Shown: piece by piece, positions 33,827 through 44,602 of the stretch
Position numbering within the stretch: position 1 is the first letter of the stretch
How the letters are laid out: every line of letters starts with the position of its first letter
Assembly (NCBI RefSeq): GCF_001730295.1
Contig: NZ_MIKA01000050.1
Coordinates: 62,001-126,000 of the forward strand
DNA length: 64,000 bases
Direction of reading: 5' to 3'
DNA from: Enterococcus plantarum
GTDB taxonomy: Bacteria; Bacillota; Bacilli; Lactobacillales; Enterococcaceae
Translations under genes and position numbers: made by a program
Notes under the pieces: model-generated
The model's database searches: none
The model's input: only the letters and a program-made list of their open reading frames with translations
What the model was told of the DNA's origin: nothing

Positions 33827-36439
33827 ATGATGAATAAAAAAATAGTAGATACAAAGAAAACAACAAAAGACCAAGAATTAAGAAAATTAGCAATGCTTTC
33901 TGAACGTGAATTGATGATGGAACTACGGACATCAGAAAATGGGTTATCTGAAGAAGATGCAAAGAATCGTTTGGAAGAATATGGACCAAATGAAGTATCC
34001 GCACAGAAGCCAACTCCAGCAATTATCATGTTTTTAGAAGCATTTAAAGATCCATTTGTTTATGTTTTAGCTTTATTGATGGTCGTTTCAGCTGCAACAA
34101 AAGATTTTGAAGCAGCACTTGTGATGGGAATCATGATTTTAGCTAGTGTTATTATTGCCTTTATTCAAGAATATCGTTCCCAAAAAGCGAGTTTGAATCT
34201 AAAAGAACTTATCGAAAATACGACTGCTGTAACACGTGCTGGTCAAACGAAAGAAATTCCAATGGACGAAGTTGTACCTGGGGATCTTGTAACGCTTGCG
34301 ACGGGTGATATGATCCCAGCAGATGCTGTGTTGATTTGGACAAAGGATTTATTTATTAATCAATCTTCTCTAACAGGGGAGTCAATGCCAGTAGAAAAAT
34401 TTGTGGATGCAGCTATTGATAAAAATTCAGAATCTGTTTCCGCCTTAGATATGCAGGACTTGATTTTTATGGGAACTGACGTATTGAGTGGACAAGGAAA
34501 AGCGATTATCTTAAAGACTGGACAAAATACTTTTTTTGGTGATATTGCTAAAAATGCTACGACACAACGTGGAAAGACTTCTTTTGATATTGGTTTGACA
34601 AAGGTGAGTAAATTTTTACTAAGAATGGTGATGATTCTGTTTCCAATCGTTTTTTTGATCAATGGCATTACAAAAGGTGAATGGGGCGAAGCGTTTTTCT
34701 TCGCAATTGCAGTCGCTGTTGGATTAACGCCTGAAATGTTGCCAATGATCGTAACGAGTAACCTAGCAAAAGGGGCATTAAGTTTATCCAAACATAAAGT
34801 CATTGTGAAAGAGTTACCTTCTATTCAAAATTTAGGTAGTATGGATATTCTTTGCACCGACAAGACCGGTACGATTACAGAAGACAAAGTTGTTTTGGTT
34901 CAACACTTAGATCCACTAGGCGAACTTAATAATCAAGTTCTAGATATGGCTTATCTAAATTCTCACTACCAAACTGGTTGGAAAAACTTGATGGACGTCG
35001 CTGTGATCAACTTTTATGAGGAAAATAAAAATCACAGTCCATATCATTCCGTGACAAAACTTGATGAAATTCCGTTTGATTTTTCTCGTCGTCGTTTAAC
35101 GGTGGTGGTCAATGCAGATGGTCATCAATTTATGATCACTAAAGGGGCAGTAGAAGAGATGGAAGCAGTTTGTACACATGCTGAAATCAATGGAGAGATC
35201 GTACCGTTAACACCTGAATTACAAAAAAGAATGCGTGAAGTCAATATTCGTATGAATGAACAAGGTATGCGCGCTTTAGCAGTTGCTGTTAAAAAAGATG
35301 TGCATAGTGAAGCCATTTATAGTGTTGAAGATGAGCAAGGAATGACGCTGATCGGTTTTATGGGATTTTTAGATCCAGCCAAAAAATCAGCGATCACTGC
35401 AATCAAATCCTTACACGAACATGGCGTCAATGTAAAAGTTTTAACCGGTGATAATGATATTGTTGCTAAAAAGGTTTGTAGGGATGTAGGAATTGAAGTG
35501 TCTCATGTTGTACTTGGCTCTGATATCGATAATATGTCGGATGAACAAATGAAAGACGAAGTCGAAAAAACCAATTTATTTGCCAAATTAAATCCGATGC
35601 AAAAGTCTCGAATTATTGAAACACTGCAAGGGAATGGTCATACAGTCGGTTTCATGGGAGATGGAATCAATGATGCACCAGCACTTCGTAAAGCAGATGT
35701 AGGAATTTCAGTTGATACAGCAGCTGATATTACGAAAGATGCTAGTTCAATCATTCTGTTGGAAAAAAGTTTGAACGTTTTAGAAGATGGCGTGATAGAA
35801 GGGCGAAAAGTCTTTAGTAATATGATGAAATATATTAAAATCACGATCAGTTCTAACTTTGGAAATGTTTTTTCAATTTTGATTGCAAGTGCCTTTTTAC
35901 CATTTCTACCAATGCTTTCGATTCAATTACTGATTCAAAATCTAATCTATGATATCGCGCAATTAGCTATTCCTTGGGATAATGTAGATGAAGAAGATCT
36001 ACTGAAACCTGTACGTTGGGAAACGAATGGCTTGATGAAGTTTACCTTATGTATTGGTCCAGTAAGTAGTATCTTTGATATCATGACCTACCTCGTAATG
36101 TGGTTTGTCTTTAGTGCCAATACAATCGGAAGCCAACATTTGTTCCAAACAGGTTGGTTCGTGGTTGGCTTGGTTAGTCAAACGTTAGTTGTGCAAATGG
36201 TCCGGACAAGAAAGTTACCATTTATCCAAAGTATCGCATCACCTGCAGTAATTCTTTCCAGCTTAGGAGCAGTGGTTTTAGGATTATTGATTGTCTTAAC
36301 ACCAATTCGCGAGTTTTTCGACTTTGTGAAACTTCCAGCTAATTATTGGGGCTGGTTCATTTTGATCATTGTACTATATTTAATTACAGTGGAAGTTGCT
36401 AAAAGACTTTATATTCATATGACCAAAGAGTGGATTTAA
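33827..36439 (+). CDS. mgtA: Magnesium-translocating P-type ATPase
   Basis: P-type ATPase of the Mg2+ import (P3B) class, 870 residues. N-terminal cytoplasmic segment, actuator TGES (in LTGESMPVEKF), phosphorylation site DKTGT with Asp at residue 345, hinge TGDN and GDGINDAPALRKADVGIS, and ten expected membrane helices, including the P-type core segment PEMLPMI. The C-terminal NLIYDIAQLAIPWDNVD is typical of MgtA/MgtB. RBS AAAGGAGG before ATG 33827. Preceded by a candidate regulatory leader. Confidence 0.93.
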   Translation: MMNKKIVDTKKTTKDQELRKLAMLSERELMMELRTSENGLSEEDAKNRLEEYGPNEVSAQKPTPAIIMFLEAFKDPFVYVLALLMVVSAATKDFEAALVMGIMILASVIIAFIQEYRSQKASLNLKELIENTTAVTRAGQTKEIPMDEVVPGDLVTLATGDMIPADAVLIWTKDLFINQSSLTGESMPVEKFVDAAIDKNSESVSALDMQDLIFMGTDVLSGQGKAIILKTGQNTFFGDIAKNATTQRGKTSFDIGLTKVSKFLLRMVMILFPIVFLINGITKGEWGEAFFFAIAVAVGLTPEMLPMIVTSNLAKGALSLSKHKVIVKELPSIQNLGSMDILCTDKTGTITEDKVVLVQHLDPLGELNNQVLDMAYLNSHYQTGWKNLMDVAVINFYEENKNHSPYHSVTKLDEIPFDFSRRRLTVVVNADGHQFMITKGAVEEMEAVCTHAEINGEIVPLTPELQKRMREVNIRMNEQGMRALAVAVKKDVHSEAIYSVEDEQGMTLIGFMGFLDPAKKSAITAIKSLHEHGVNVKVLTGDNDIVAKKVCRDVGIEVSHVVLGSDIDNMSDEQMKDEVEKTNLFAKLNPMQKSRIIETLQGNGHTVGFMGDGINDAPALRKADVGISVDTAADITKDASSIILLEKSLNVLEDGVIEGRKVFSNMMKYIKITISSNFGNVFSILIASAFLPFLPMLSIQLLIQNLIYDIAQLAIPWDNVDEEDLLKPVRWETNGLMKFTLCIGPVSSIFDIMTYLVMWFVFSANTIGSQHLFQTGWFVVGLVSQTLVVQMVRTRKLPFIQSIASPAVILSSLGAVVLGLLIVLTPIREFFDFVKLPANYWGWFILIIVLYLITVEVAKRLYIHMTKEWI

Positions 36440-36618
36440 TTCAAAAAAAGACAAAGTTCATTTTTTTAAAGAGCAGTTTTTATCGAAATTAAGATTTTGA
36501 TTCATTCATTTACAACAAACTATTCAAGTGCAAATGCCGAAAAATTTTTTTGTGATTGAAGTTGTTATTCGTAAAGAATGAAGAAAAACTATTTTTAAAT
36601 TATGAATATTCGTTTTTT

Positions 36619-36666
36619 AAAGAACAAAGACAAAATACACCAATTTTTGTCTTTGTTCTTTTTCTT
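36619..36666. terminator. Long perfect terminator stem after mgtA
   Basis: AAAGAACAAAGACAAAA (36619-36635) pairs over 17 bp with TTTTGTCTTTGTTCTTT (36645-36661), then TTCTTA. The bases 36440-36618 between mgtA and this stem show only AT-rich sequence. Confidence 0.85.
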
Positions 36667-36778
36667 ATGTTTTGGAAAAGTATGTTCATTTTTCAGTAAA
36701 TAATGTCTAACTTGTGAATTTTCTGTAGCATAACAATGAACTGGATGACTATAACAGCCTGTTGTCAAAAGATATGAT

Positions 36779-36846
36779 TAGGAAAGCCATTTGTAAAACG
36801 GTTTCCTATTTGTGATTTTAATCACTAACCTTTGATACGAAAGGTT
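36779..36846 (+). promoter_or_regulatory. Rex-like operator and hairpin cluster upstream of the pdh operon
   Basis: TTGTGATTTTAATCACTA (36810-36827) differs from the Rex consensus TTGTGA-N6-TCACAA at one base. Rex senses NADH/NAD+ and controls pyruvate dissimilation genes in related bacteria. Just upstream, GTAAAACGGTTTCC (36793-36806) is a weak cre (11 of 14). Three inverted repeats adjoin each other: 36779-36808, 36812-36825 and AACCTTT/AAAGGTT (36827-36846). The promoter itself I could not place in the following 160 bp. Confidence 0.5.
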
Positions 36847-36988
36847 TCAAGTATTTTAATCAAATTTAAAGAAATGCTCACTTTTTACTTGCTCTTTTGT
36901 CTGTTTAGTGATAATTTGTAAGAGTAGTCGATAAAAAGTAATACAGTTTTTAACGCTGTTTTACTTTTTACGAAAAAAAGAAACGTAA

Positions 36989-38125
<1,137 letters not shown>

Positions 38126-38127
38126 TC

Positions 38128-39105
38128 ATGGCACAAAAAACAATGATCCAAGCAATTACAGATGCCTTAGCTCTTGAATTAGAGAAAGACGAAAACGTAC
38201 TGATCTTCGGTGAAGACGTTGGTAAAAACGGCGGAGTTTTCCGTGCAACTGAAGGCTTACAAGAAAAATTTGGCGAAGACCGTGTCTTCGATACTCCTTT
38301 AGCAGAATCTGGAATCGGTGGTTTGGCTTTTGGTTTAGCTTTAGAAGGATACCGTCCAGTTCCAGAAATCCAATTCTTTGGATTTGTATTTGAAGTATTT
38401 GATGAAATCGTAGGTCAAATGGCTCGTACTCGTTACCGTATGGGTGGAACTCGTAATATGCCTATTACTGTTCGTGCGCCATTTGGTGGTGGTGTGCATA
38501 CACCAGAACTTCACTCTGATAACTTAGAAGGATTGATTGCTCAATCTCCTGGTATCCGTGTGGTTATTCCATCAAATCCATATGATGCAAAAGGACTATT
38601 GATTTCTGCAATCAGAAGCAATGACCCTGTTGTTTACCTAGAGCACATGAAATTGTACCGTTCATTCCGTGAGGAAGTGCCGGATGAAGCGTACGAAGTA
38701 CCATTAGATAAAGCAGCTGTGACTCGTGAGGGTACTGATATTTCTATCATTACTTACGGTGCAATGGTTCGTGAAGCAATCAAAGCCGCTGACAACTTAG
38801 CAAAAGACAATATTTCTGTTGAAATCATTGACTTGCGCACTGTCGCTCCTTTAGATGTTGAAACAATCATCAAATCAGTTGAAAAAACTGGTCGCGTAGT
38901 CGTAGTTCAAGAAGCGCAAAAACAAGCTGGCGTTGGTGCTATGGTTGTTTCTGAGATTTCTGAACGTGCAGTATTATCATTAGAAGCGCCAATTGGCCGT
39001 GTATCTGCTCCAGATACAATCTTCCCATTTGGACAAGCAGAAAACATTTGGTTGCCAAATGCTAAAGATATCGAAGCGAAAGCTAGAGAAATCGCAGAAT
39101 TTTAA
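38128..39105 (+). CDS. pdhB: Pyruvate dehydrogenase E1 beta subunit
   Basis: Transketolase-like beta subunit of E1, 325 residues. Conserved [37 protein letters not shown] and the C-terminal transketolase domain with VVVQEAQ. Coupled to pdhA upstream. A perfect hairpin lies in the 138-bp gap before pdhC. Confidence 0.96.
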   Translation: MAQKTMIQAITDALALELEKDENVLIFGEDVGKNGGVFRATEGLQEKFGEDRVFDTPLAESGIGGLAFGLALEGYRPVPEIQFFGFVFEVFDEIVGQMARTRYRMGGTRNMPITVRAPFGGGVHTPELHSDNLEGLIAQSPGIRVVIPSNPYDAKGLLISAIRSNDPVVYLEHMKLYRSFREEVPDEAYEVPLDKAAVTREGTDISIITYGAMVREAIKAADNLAKDNISVEIIDLRTVAPLDVETIIKSVEKTGRVVVVQEAQKQAGVGAMVVSEISERAVLSLEAPIGRVSAPDTIFPFGQAENIWLPNAKDIEAKAREIAEF

Positions 39106-39149
39106 TTAGAAACTAAACAAATTTTACTTTAAAAACATGCCTTGATTTT

Positions 39150-39170
39150 CACGTGATATCTTATCACGTG
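39150..39170 (+). other. Hairpin between pdhB and pdhC
   Basis: CACGTGATA (39150-39158), loop TCT, TATCACGTG (39162-39170): a perfect 9-bp stem with no T-run. It could be an mRNA processing or stabilising structure between the E1 and E2-E3 parts of the transcript. Confidence 0.6.
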
Positions 39171-39243
39171 GAAATTTAGCGCTGTTATTTTCAGTAAATG
39201 ACTAGTTAGACAGATACGATAAAGGAAGGGAAGGCTTAAAAAA

Positions 39244-40890
39244 ATGGCTTATCAATTTAAATTACCAGATATTGGTGAAGGGATTGCAGAAGGCGAAATC
39301 GTAAAATGGTTCGTTAAAGCAGGAGACACCATCAATGAAGACGATACATTACTAGAAGTTCAAAACGATAAATCTGTAGAAGAGATCCCATCTCCCGTTA
39401 CAGGAACAGTTAAATCGATCGTAGTACCAGAAGGCACAGTAGCAAATGTTGGAGATGTATTGATCGAAATCGATGCACCTGGACATCCTGAAAATGATGC
39501 AGCACCAGCGGCTCCAGCTCAAGAACAAACGCCTGCTCAACCAGCAGCTGTTCCAGAAGCACCTGCAACAGACAGTAATGGCGGTGTGTTCCAATTTAAA
39601 TTACCAGATATCGGTGAGGGTATTGCAGAAGGCGAAATCGTAAAATGGTTCGTTAAATCAGGCGATACAATCAACGAGGATGATACATTATTGGAAGTTC
39701 AAAATGACAAATCTGTTGAAGAAATTCCTTCACCAGTTACAGGGACAGTTAAAAACATCGTTGTTCCAGAAGGTACAGTAGCAAACGTTGGGGATGTATT
39801 GATTGAAATCGATGCACCAGGACATAATTCTGCATCAAGTTCAGCAGCTCCTGCAACAAGTGCGCCTGCTCAAACAGAACAAGCAGCACCAGCTCCAGCA
39901 GCGTCAACAGGTGTTGTAGCAGCGGCTGATCCAAACAAACGTGTGTTGGCTATGCCATCAGTACGTCAATTTGCTCGTGAAAAAGATGTAGACATCACAC
40001 AAGTTGCACCAACCGGAAAAGGCGGACGTGTTACAAAAGCAGATATCGAAAGCTTTATTTCAGGTGGCGGACAAGTAGCAGCACCAGCACAAGCTGAACA
40101 AACTGCAGCAGTTCCACAAGCAACAACTACAACTGAAACAGCTGCTCCAAAAGCACCAGCTAAACCATTTGTTTCTGACTTAGGTGAAGCTGAAACACGC
40201 GAAAAAATGACACCAACTCGTAAAGCAATTGCGAAAGCAATGGTGAACAGTAAACATACTGCTCCGCATGTTACGTTACATGATGAAGTTGAAGTGTCTA
40301 AATTATGGGATCACCGTAAGAAATTCAAAGATGTTGCAGCAGCTAACGGCACGAAATTAACGTTCTTACCTTACGTTGTGAAAGCATTGACTGCAACAGT
40401 TCAAAAATTCCCAATCTTGAATGCATCAATTGATGACGCAGCACAAGAAATCGTATATAAAAACTACTATAACATTGGTATCGCAACAGATACTGATCAT
40501 GGTTTATATGTACCAAACGTTAAAAATGCGAATACGAAGAGCATGTTTGCAATCGCTGATGAAATCAACGAAAAAGCAGCTCTTGCAATTGATGGTAAAT
40601 TAACTGCTGCGGATATGCGTGACGGTTCTATCACAATCAGTAATATTGGTTCAGTTGGCGGTGGCTGGTTCACACCAGTTATCAACTACCCTGAAGTTGC
40701 AATTTTAGGTGTTGGTACGATTGCTACTCAACCAGTTGTAAATGCAGACGGTGAAATCGTTGTTGGACGTGTTATGAAACTTTCAATGAGTTTTGACCAC
40801 CGTATCGTCGATGGCGCAACTGCTCAAAAAGCAATGAACAATATCAAGCGTTTATTAGCTGATCCAGAATTATTATTAATGGAAGGATGA
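39244..40890 (+). CDS. pdhC: Dihydrolipoamide acetyltransferase (E2) with two lipoyl domains
   Basis: Core of the pyruvate dehydrogenase complex, 548 residues. Lipoyl domain 1 (1-78, lipoyl-Lys 43 in NDKSVEE), Ala/Pro linker, lipoyl domain 2 (114-190, lipoyl-Lys 156), linker, E1/E3-binding domain (about 233-270, [15 protein letters not shown]), linker, and catalytic domain with active-site His about 519 in DHRIVDG. The two lipoyl domains are nearly identical in protein and DNA. E. faecalis E2 is known to carry two. Confidence 0.95.
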   Translation: MAYQFKLPDIGEGIAEGEIVKWFVKAGDTINEDDTLLEVQNDKSVEEIPSPVTGTVKSIVVPEGTVANVGDVLIEIDAPGHPENDAAPAAPAQEQTPAQPAAVPEAPATDSNGGVFQFKLPDIGEGIAEGEIVKWFVKSGDTINEDDTLLEVQNDKSVEEIPSPVTGTVKNIVVPEGTVANVGDVLIEIDAPGHNSASSSAAPATSAPAQTEQAAPAPAASTGVVAAADPNKRVLAMPSVRQFAREKDVDITQVAPTGKGGRVTKADIESFISGGGQVAAPAQAEQTAAVPQATTTTETAAPKAPAKPFVSDLGEAETREKMTPTRKAIAKAMVNSKHTAPHVTLHDEVEVSKLWDHRKKFKDVAAANGTKLTFLPYVVKALTATVQKFPILNASIDDAAQEIVYKNYYNIGIATDTDHGLYVPNVKNANTKSMFAIADEINEKAALAIDGKLTAADMRDGSITISNIGSVGGGWFTPVINYPEVAILGVGTIATQPVVNADGEIVVGRVMKLSMSFDHRIVDGATAQKAMNNIKRLLADPELLLMEG

Positions 40891-40897
40891 TTATCAC

Positions 40898-42304
40898 ATG
40901 GTAGTAGGAGATTTCGCCATTGAATTAGATACAGTCGTAATTGGTTCAGGCCCTGGAGGGTACGTTGCAGCGATTCGTGCTGCTGAAATGGGTCAAAAAG
41001 TTGCGATCATTGAACGTGAGTTTATCGGCGGTGTATGTTTAAACGTTGGATGTATTCCTTCTAAAGCATTGATCGCAGCTGGACATCACTATCAAGAATC
41101 ATTAGATTCAACTATGTTTGGTGTAACAGCTAAAGAGGTTGAGTTAGACTTTACAAAAACACAAGAATGGAAAGACAACAAAGTTGTTAATACGTTGACA
41201 AGCGGTGTTGGTTTCCTTCTTAAAAAACATAAAATCGAAATTATTGAAGGAGAAGCGTTTTTCGTTGATGAAAATACATTACGTGTGATCCATCCAGATT
41301 CAGCTCAAACTTACTCATTCAATAACGCAATCGTAGCAACAGGTTCTCGTCCAATCGAAATCCCAGGATTTAAATTTGGCGGACGTGTCTTAGATTCTAC
41401 AGGTGGTTTGAACTTGAAAGAAGTGCCTAAGAAATTTGTGATCATCGGTGGCGGTGTTATCGGTGCAGAATTAGGTGGCGCATATGCGAATCTAGGTTCT
41501 GAAGTAACGATTTTAGAAGGTAGTCCTTCAATTTTACCAACGTATGAAAAAGATATGGTTAAATTAGTTACAGATGACTTCAAGAAGAAAAATGTAACAG
41601 TTGTAACCAAAGCAATGGCTAAAGAAGCAATCGACAACGGCGACAGCGTAACAGTTAAATATGAAGTAGATGGCAAAGAAGAATCAGTCACTGCTGACTA
41701 CGTAATGGTAACAGTTGGACGTCGTCCAAACACGGATGATCTTGGTTTAGAACAAGCCGGTGTTGAAGTTGGCGAACGTGGTTTAGTTCAAGTGGACAAA
41801 CAAGGTAGAACAAACGTATCAAACATCTTCGCTATTGGGGATATCGTACCAGGCGCTGCTCTTGCCCATAAAGCAAGTTACGAAGCGAAAATTGCTGCTG
41901 AAGCAATTTCTGGTAAAAAAGTAGAAGTAGACTACAAAGCAATGCCTGCTGTAGCTTTCACTGATCCAGAATTAGCAAGTGTTGGTATGACAATTGCTGA
42001 AGCCAAAGAAGCGGGATTAGAAGCAACTGCTTACAAATTCCCATTTGCTGGTAACGGCCGTGCTATTTCTTTAGGTAAAACTGAAGGATTCGTACGTTTG
42101 GTAACAACAAACGAAGATAATGTCATTATCGGAGCACAAATCGGTGGAGTTGGCGCAAGTGATATGATTTCTGAATTATCATTAGCGGTTGAATCTGGTA
42201 TGAATGCTGAAGATATTGCATTAACGATCCATCCACACCCATCTTTAGGGGAAATTACTATGGATGCTTCTGAATTGGCTTTAGGTTTGCCAATTCATAT
42301 TTAA
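40898..42304 (+). CDS. pdhD: Dihydrolipoamide dehydrogenase (E3)
   Basis: FAD/NAD flavoenzyme that reoxidises the lipoyl groups. FAD motif [18 protein letters not shown], redox disulfide [18 protein letters not shown] motif [26 protein letters not shown] and the C-terminal His-Glu pair in HPHPSLGE. 468 residues. Seven bases after pdhC; last gene of the operon. Confidence 0.96.
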   Translation: MVVGDFAIELDTVVIGSGPGGYVAAIRAAEMGQKVAIIEREFIGGVCLNVGCIPSKALIAAGHHYQESLDSTMFGVTAKEVELDFTKTQEWKDNKVVNTLTSGVGFLLKKHKIEIIEGEAFFVDENTLRVIHPDSAQTYSFNNAIVATGSRPIEIPGFKFGGRVLDSTGGLNLKEVPKKFVIIGGGVIGAELGGAYANLGSEVTILEGSPSILPTYEKDMVKLVTDDFKKKNVTVVTKAMAKEAIDNGDSVTVKYEVDGKEESVTADYVMVTVGRRPNTDDLGLEQAGVEVGERGLVQVDKQGRTNVSNIFAIGDIVPGAALAHKASYEAKIAAEAISGKKVEVDYKAMPAVAFTDPELASVGMTIAEAKEAGLEATAYKFPFAGNGRAISLGKTEGFVRLVTTNEDNVIIGAQIGGVGASDMISELSLAVESGMNAEDIALTIHPHPSLGEITMDASELALGLPIHI

Positions 42305-42326
42305 ATAGCATATTTGTCACACAAAG

Positions 42327-42363
42327 AAAGACCGAGCTGGCCAGGCTCGGTCTTTTGTTTTTT
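42327..42363 (+). terminator. Terminator of the pdh operon
   Basis: AAAGACCGAGC, loop TGGCCAG, GCTCGGTCTTT, then TGTTTTTTT: an 11-bp GC-rich stem. Confidence 0.92.
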
Positions 42364-43907
42364 TACATATTTAATGTTGTTGTTTTCGTCTGTCGAAAAT
42401 GCAGAAAGAAACCATTGGCGGATAATATATAAATGGTGGGGAGGTACTGAATTAAATACCTCGACCTACCACCTTCAAATAAGAGTAAATATAAAAAAGC
42501 GCCCAAAATAGTTAATTTAAAGATGGCTAACAAAGTATCGTACTCGTCATCGTTATATTGTTTTTTTGTAACCAATAACAGTCCAATCAAGGTAATGATC
42601 CACATGAAATGCATGAAAAAACGGACAGTTTTAACTTTTTCACCTTGCTGATAATAAGTATCTCTTAAAAAGGTTTGTATAGGATTAGTTGATTGTAGAT
42701 GAATCTGAGGACCACCATCTATGCCCCAGCCAAAATCACCTCTGCTAGTATTGTTGAAATGTTTTTTCATTAGAAATTTAGTATAACCTGCAAAACCATA
42801 ATTTTTAAGTCGTTCTATGATTTTGGTATTGGCGTAGTTTATTTTTTCCTTTTTTGTAGGGATGGAAATAATTGCTTGCGTGTCTTTTTCACTGAATCCT
42901 CCTGAACCAGTTAGTCCCATCATTACAAAATGTTGCCAAGGTTTAGCTTGGTCTTTATTAATAATAATAAGTTTTTGATGGTCTTCATACATATGAAAAA
43001 GTTTTATTGTTCCAGTAAAAGGTAGACAAAAGAGTAAAATAATCAGACCACATTTTTTTATCTTTATTTTTCCAGGAGTAGTCAATAAAACCAAGAGTTT
43101 AATCATAATAAAGGCAATTAGAAAAACTATCGAAGAAGGTTTTAAAAGGTAACAGATGGCAATTAAAATACCTAAAATAGCAATTAAGGTTTTAGTTTGA
43201 TTTTTTTCAACGAGTGAATATACCCAAAAAATAAGGCTAACAACTAGCAACATAATAGTATCTGTGTAAACTACCAAGAGCCATGGTGATAAAGCAAGTG
43301 GAATAAAAGCTAAGTAAAAGGAGAGGTAGGCAATGTTTTTATTAAATAGATTTTTCGCAGCTAAAAAAATAAAAATAAAGCCTATATCCATAAAAATTGT
43401 ATTTATTAGTTGCCAATACAGCCAAGAATACCCTATAGATTGATGAAAAACAGTACCTATGTGACTTATAAAATACATTAAAAAGAAAAATAAAGTATTA
43501 TTTGGGTTTTTTGATAAATAAATACTTGCGATAGAATCAGGTGAATTTTTGACCAACTCTGTTACACTAGCGTGAATAGCATCTACATCCCAACCAATTG
43601 GCACGTGAATGTAGTATAGAATAATAACCTGCAAAACAAGAGTTAAACAAAACAGTAATCGAGTAATTATAGTTCTATTCTTTTTAAAAATATCTATACA
43701 TCTCGCTATTTTTTTTAGTATATGCGAACGGATAGTTTTTGAACACAGCGTGATGCTGCAAATAAAGACCAGGATTAGCATCACGTTCCAAATTTTATCA
43801 CCAATGTTTGAACTATCTAACAGACAACTTCTAAGAGCACCGTAAAAAGTATATAGAATCGATAACAGAAATAGATAGTTTAAGAGTGAAAACATCGTTT
43901 TTTTCAT
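42363..43907 (-). CDS. GT-C fold membrane glycosyltransferase-like protein
   Basis: Integral membrane protein of 514 residues with about 11-12 hydrophobic segments. The first large outside loop contains GWDVDAIHASVTELVKNSP, an acidic motif like that of GT39/ArnT-type transferases, which use a lipid-linked sugar. The family resembles the glycosyltransferases found with exosortase-like or surface glycan systems. It is markedly AT-rich with many Ile/Lys/Leu codons, more so than the pdh genes, and is not operonic with anything, which suits acquired or fast-evolving DNA. RBS GAGGAG lies before ATG 43907. Confidence 0.65.
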   Translation of the reverse strand: MKKTMFSLLNYLFLLSILYTFYGALRSCLLDSSNIGDKIWNVMLILVFICSITLCSKTIRSHILKKIARCIDIFKKNRTIITRLLFCLTLVLQVIILYYIHVPIGWDVDAIHASVTELVKNSPDSIASIYLSKNPNNTLFFFLMYFISHIGTVFHQSIGYSWLYWQLINTIFMDIGFIFIFLAAKNLFNKNIAYLSFYLAFIPLALSPWLLVVYTDTIMLLVVSLIFWVYSLVEKNQTKTLIAILGILIAICYLLKPSSIVFLIAFIMIKLLVLLTTPGKIKIKKCGLIILLFCLPFTGTIKLFHMYEDHQKLIIINKDQAKPWQHFVMMGLTGSGGFSEKDTQAIISIPTKKEKINYANTKIIERLKNYGFAGYTKFLMKKHFNNTSRGDFGWGIDGGPQIHLQSTNPIQTFLRDTYYQQGEKVKTVRFFMHFMWIITLIGLLLVTKKQYNDDEYDTLLAIFKLTILGAFLYLLLFEGGRSRYLIQYLPTIYILSANGFFLHFRQTKTTTLNM

Positions 43908-44028
43908 TTAAATCTCCTCATAATTAGCATTAGTTACGTTCTTTTATAGATTAGTATAGATTCTTTTGTTATACACCCCTTTTTAGTGAATAATACAGTT
44001 TAATAAGTGGGGGGGAATACTATATTTT

Positions 44029-44343
44029 CTAGCGATGGCGTTCTCTGTCATCTTGTTCATCGATTCTATGGACCATTTCAAGCAATCCACCATTTCCTTC
44101 ATCTATAATTCGTTTCACTCTAGAAATCGTTGTAGTGCTGCTACCAGTGGCTTCTGCGATATCACTGTACGTTTTATTCAGTAAGAGTAACTTTGCGACT
44201 TCAAACCGCTGAATCATAGAATCTAGTTCCTTTAAAGTCATCAAGTCATCAAAATAATGGTAGCAATCTTCCAATGTTTCTAAAGCTAATAGAGAGCGGA
44301 AAAACTCATCACCGTGGCCGTCTTGTATCTTGTCGATTTTCAT
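44029..44343 (-). CDS. YerC/YecD family TrpR-like protein
   Basis: Protein of 104 residues with a TrpR-type helix-turn-helix (LLLNKTYSDIAEATGSSTTTISRVKRII, about residues 52-80). This Firmicute family is usually labelled YerC/YecD; no ligand is established. RBS TTAGGAGG. It stands alone between the glycosyltransferase and tyrS terminator regions. Confidence 0.88.
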   Translation of the reverse strand: MKIDKIQDGHGDEFFRSLLALETLEDCYHYFDDLMTLKELDSMIQRFEVAKLLLLNKTYSDIAEATGSSTTTISRVKRIIDEGNGGLLEMVHRIDEQDDRERHR

Positions 44344-44496
44344 AAGTTCCTCCTAATTTAAAAGCTGAGTAGGGATGTAAAGCTGGATAACAACATACTG
44401 TAAAGATGTCTCACCTATACTATTTGATTTCCAACAAGCATTGTTTATTATAAAACTTTTTTTTATTTTGTCCAGTGAATTGAGTGAATGAATCAA

Positions 44497-44540
44497 AAAA
44501 AGAGCTAGGATATCACTCTAAGAGTCATATCCCAGCCTAA
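44497..44540 (-). terminator. Terminator after tyrS
   Basis: On the minus strand GCTGGGATAT-GACTC-TTA-GAGT-GATATCCTAGC is followed by TCTTTTTTT. It carries the same GACTC..GAGT apex as the terminators at 4251, 9763 and 61376. Confidence 0.8.
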
Positions 44541-44602
44541 GAAATAAAATTAAGGGTTTAGCTTTTCTGCCCTAATCTCATTTAAACGAACGTCATTATT
44601 CT

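Noticed and set aside
42314-42511. Plus-strand 65-residue frame after pdhD
   Set aside because: It runs through the pdh terminator and is antisense to the glycosyltransferase gene; no ribosome site.
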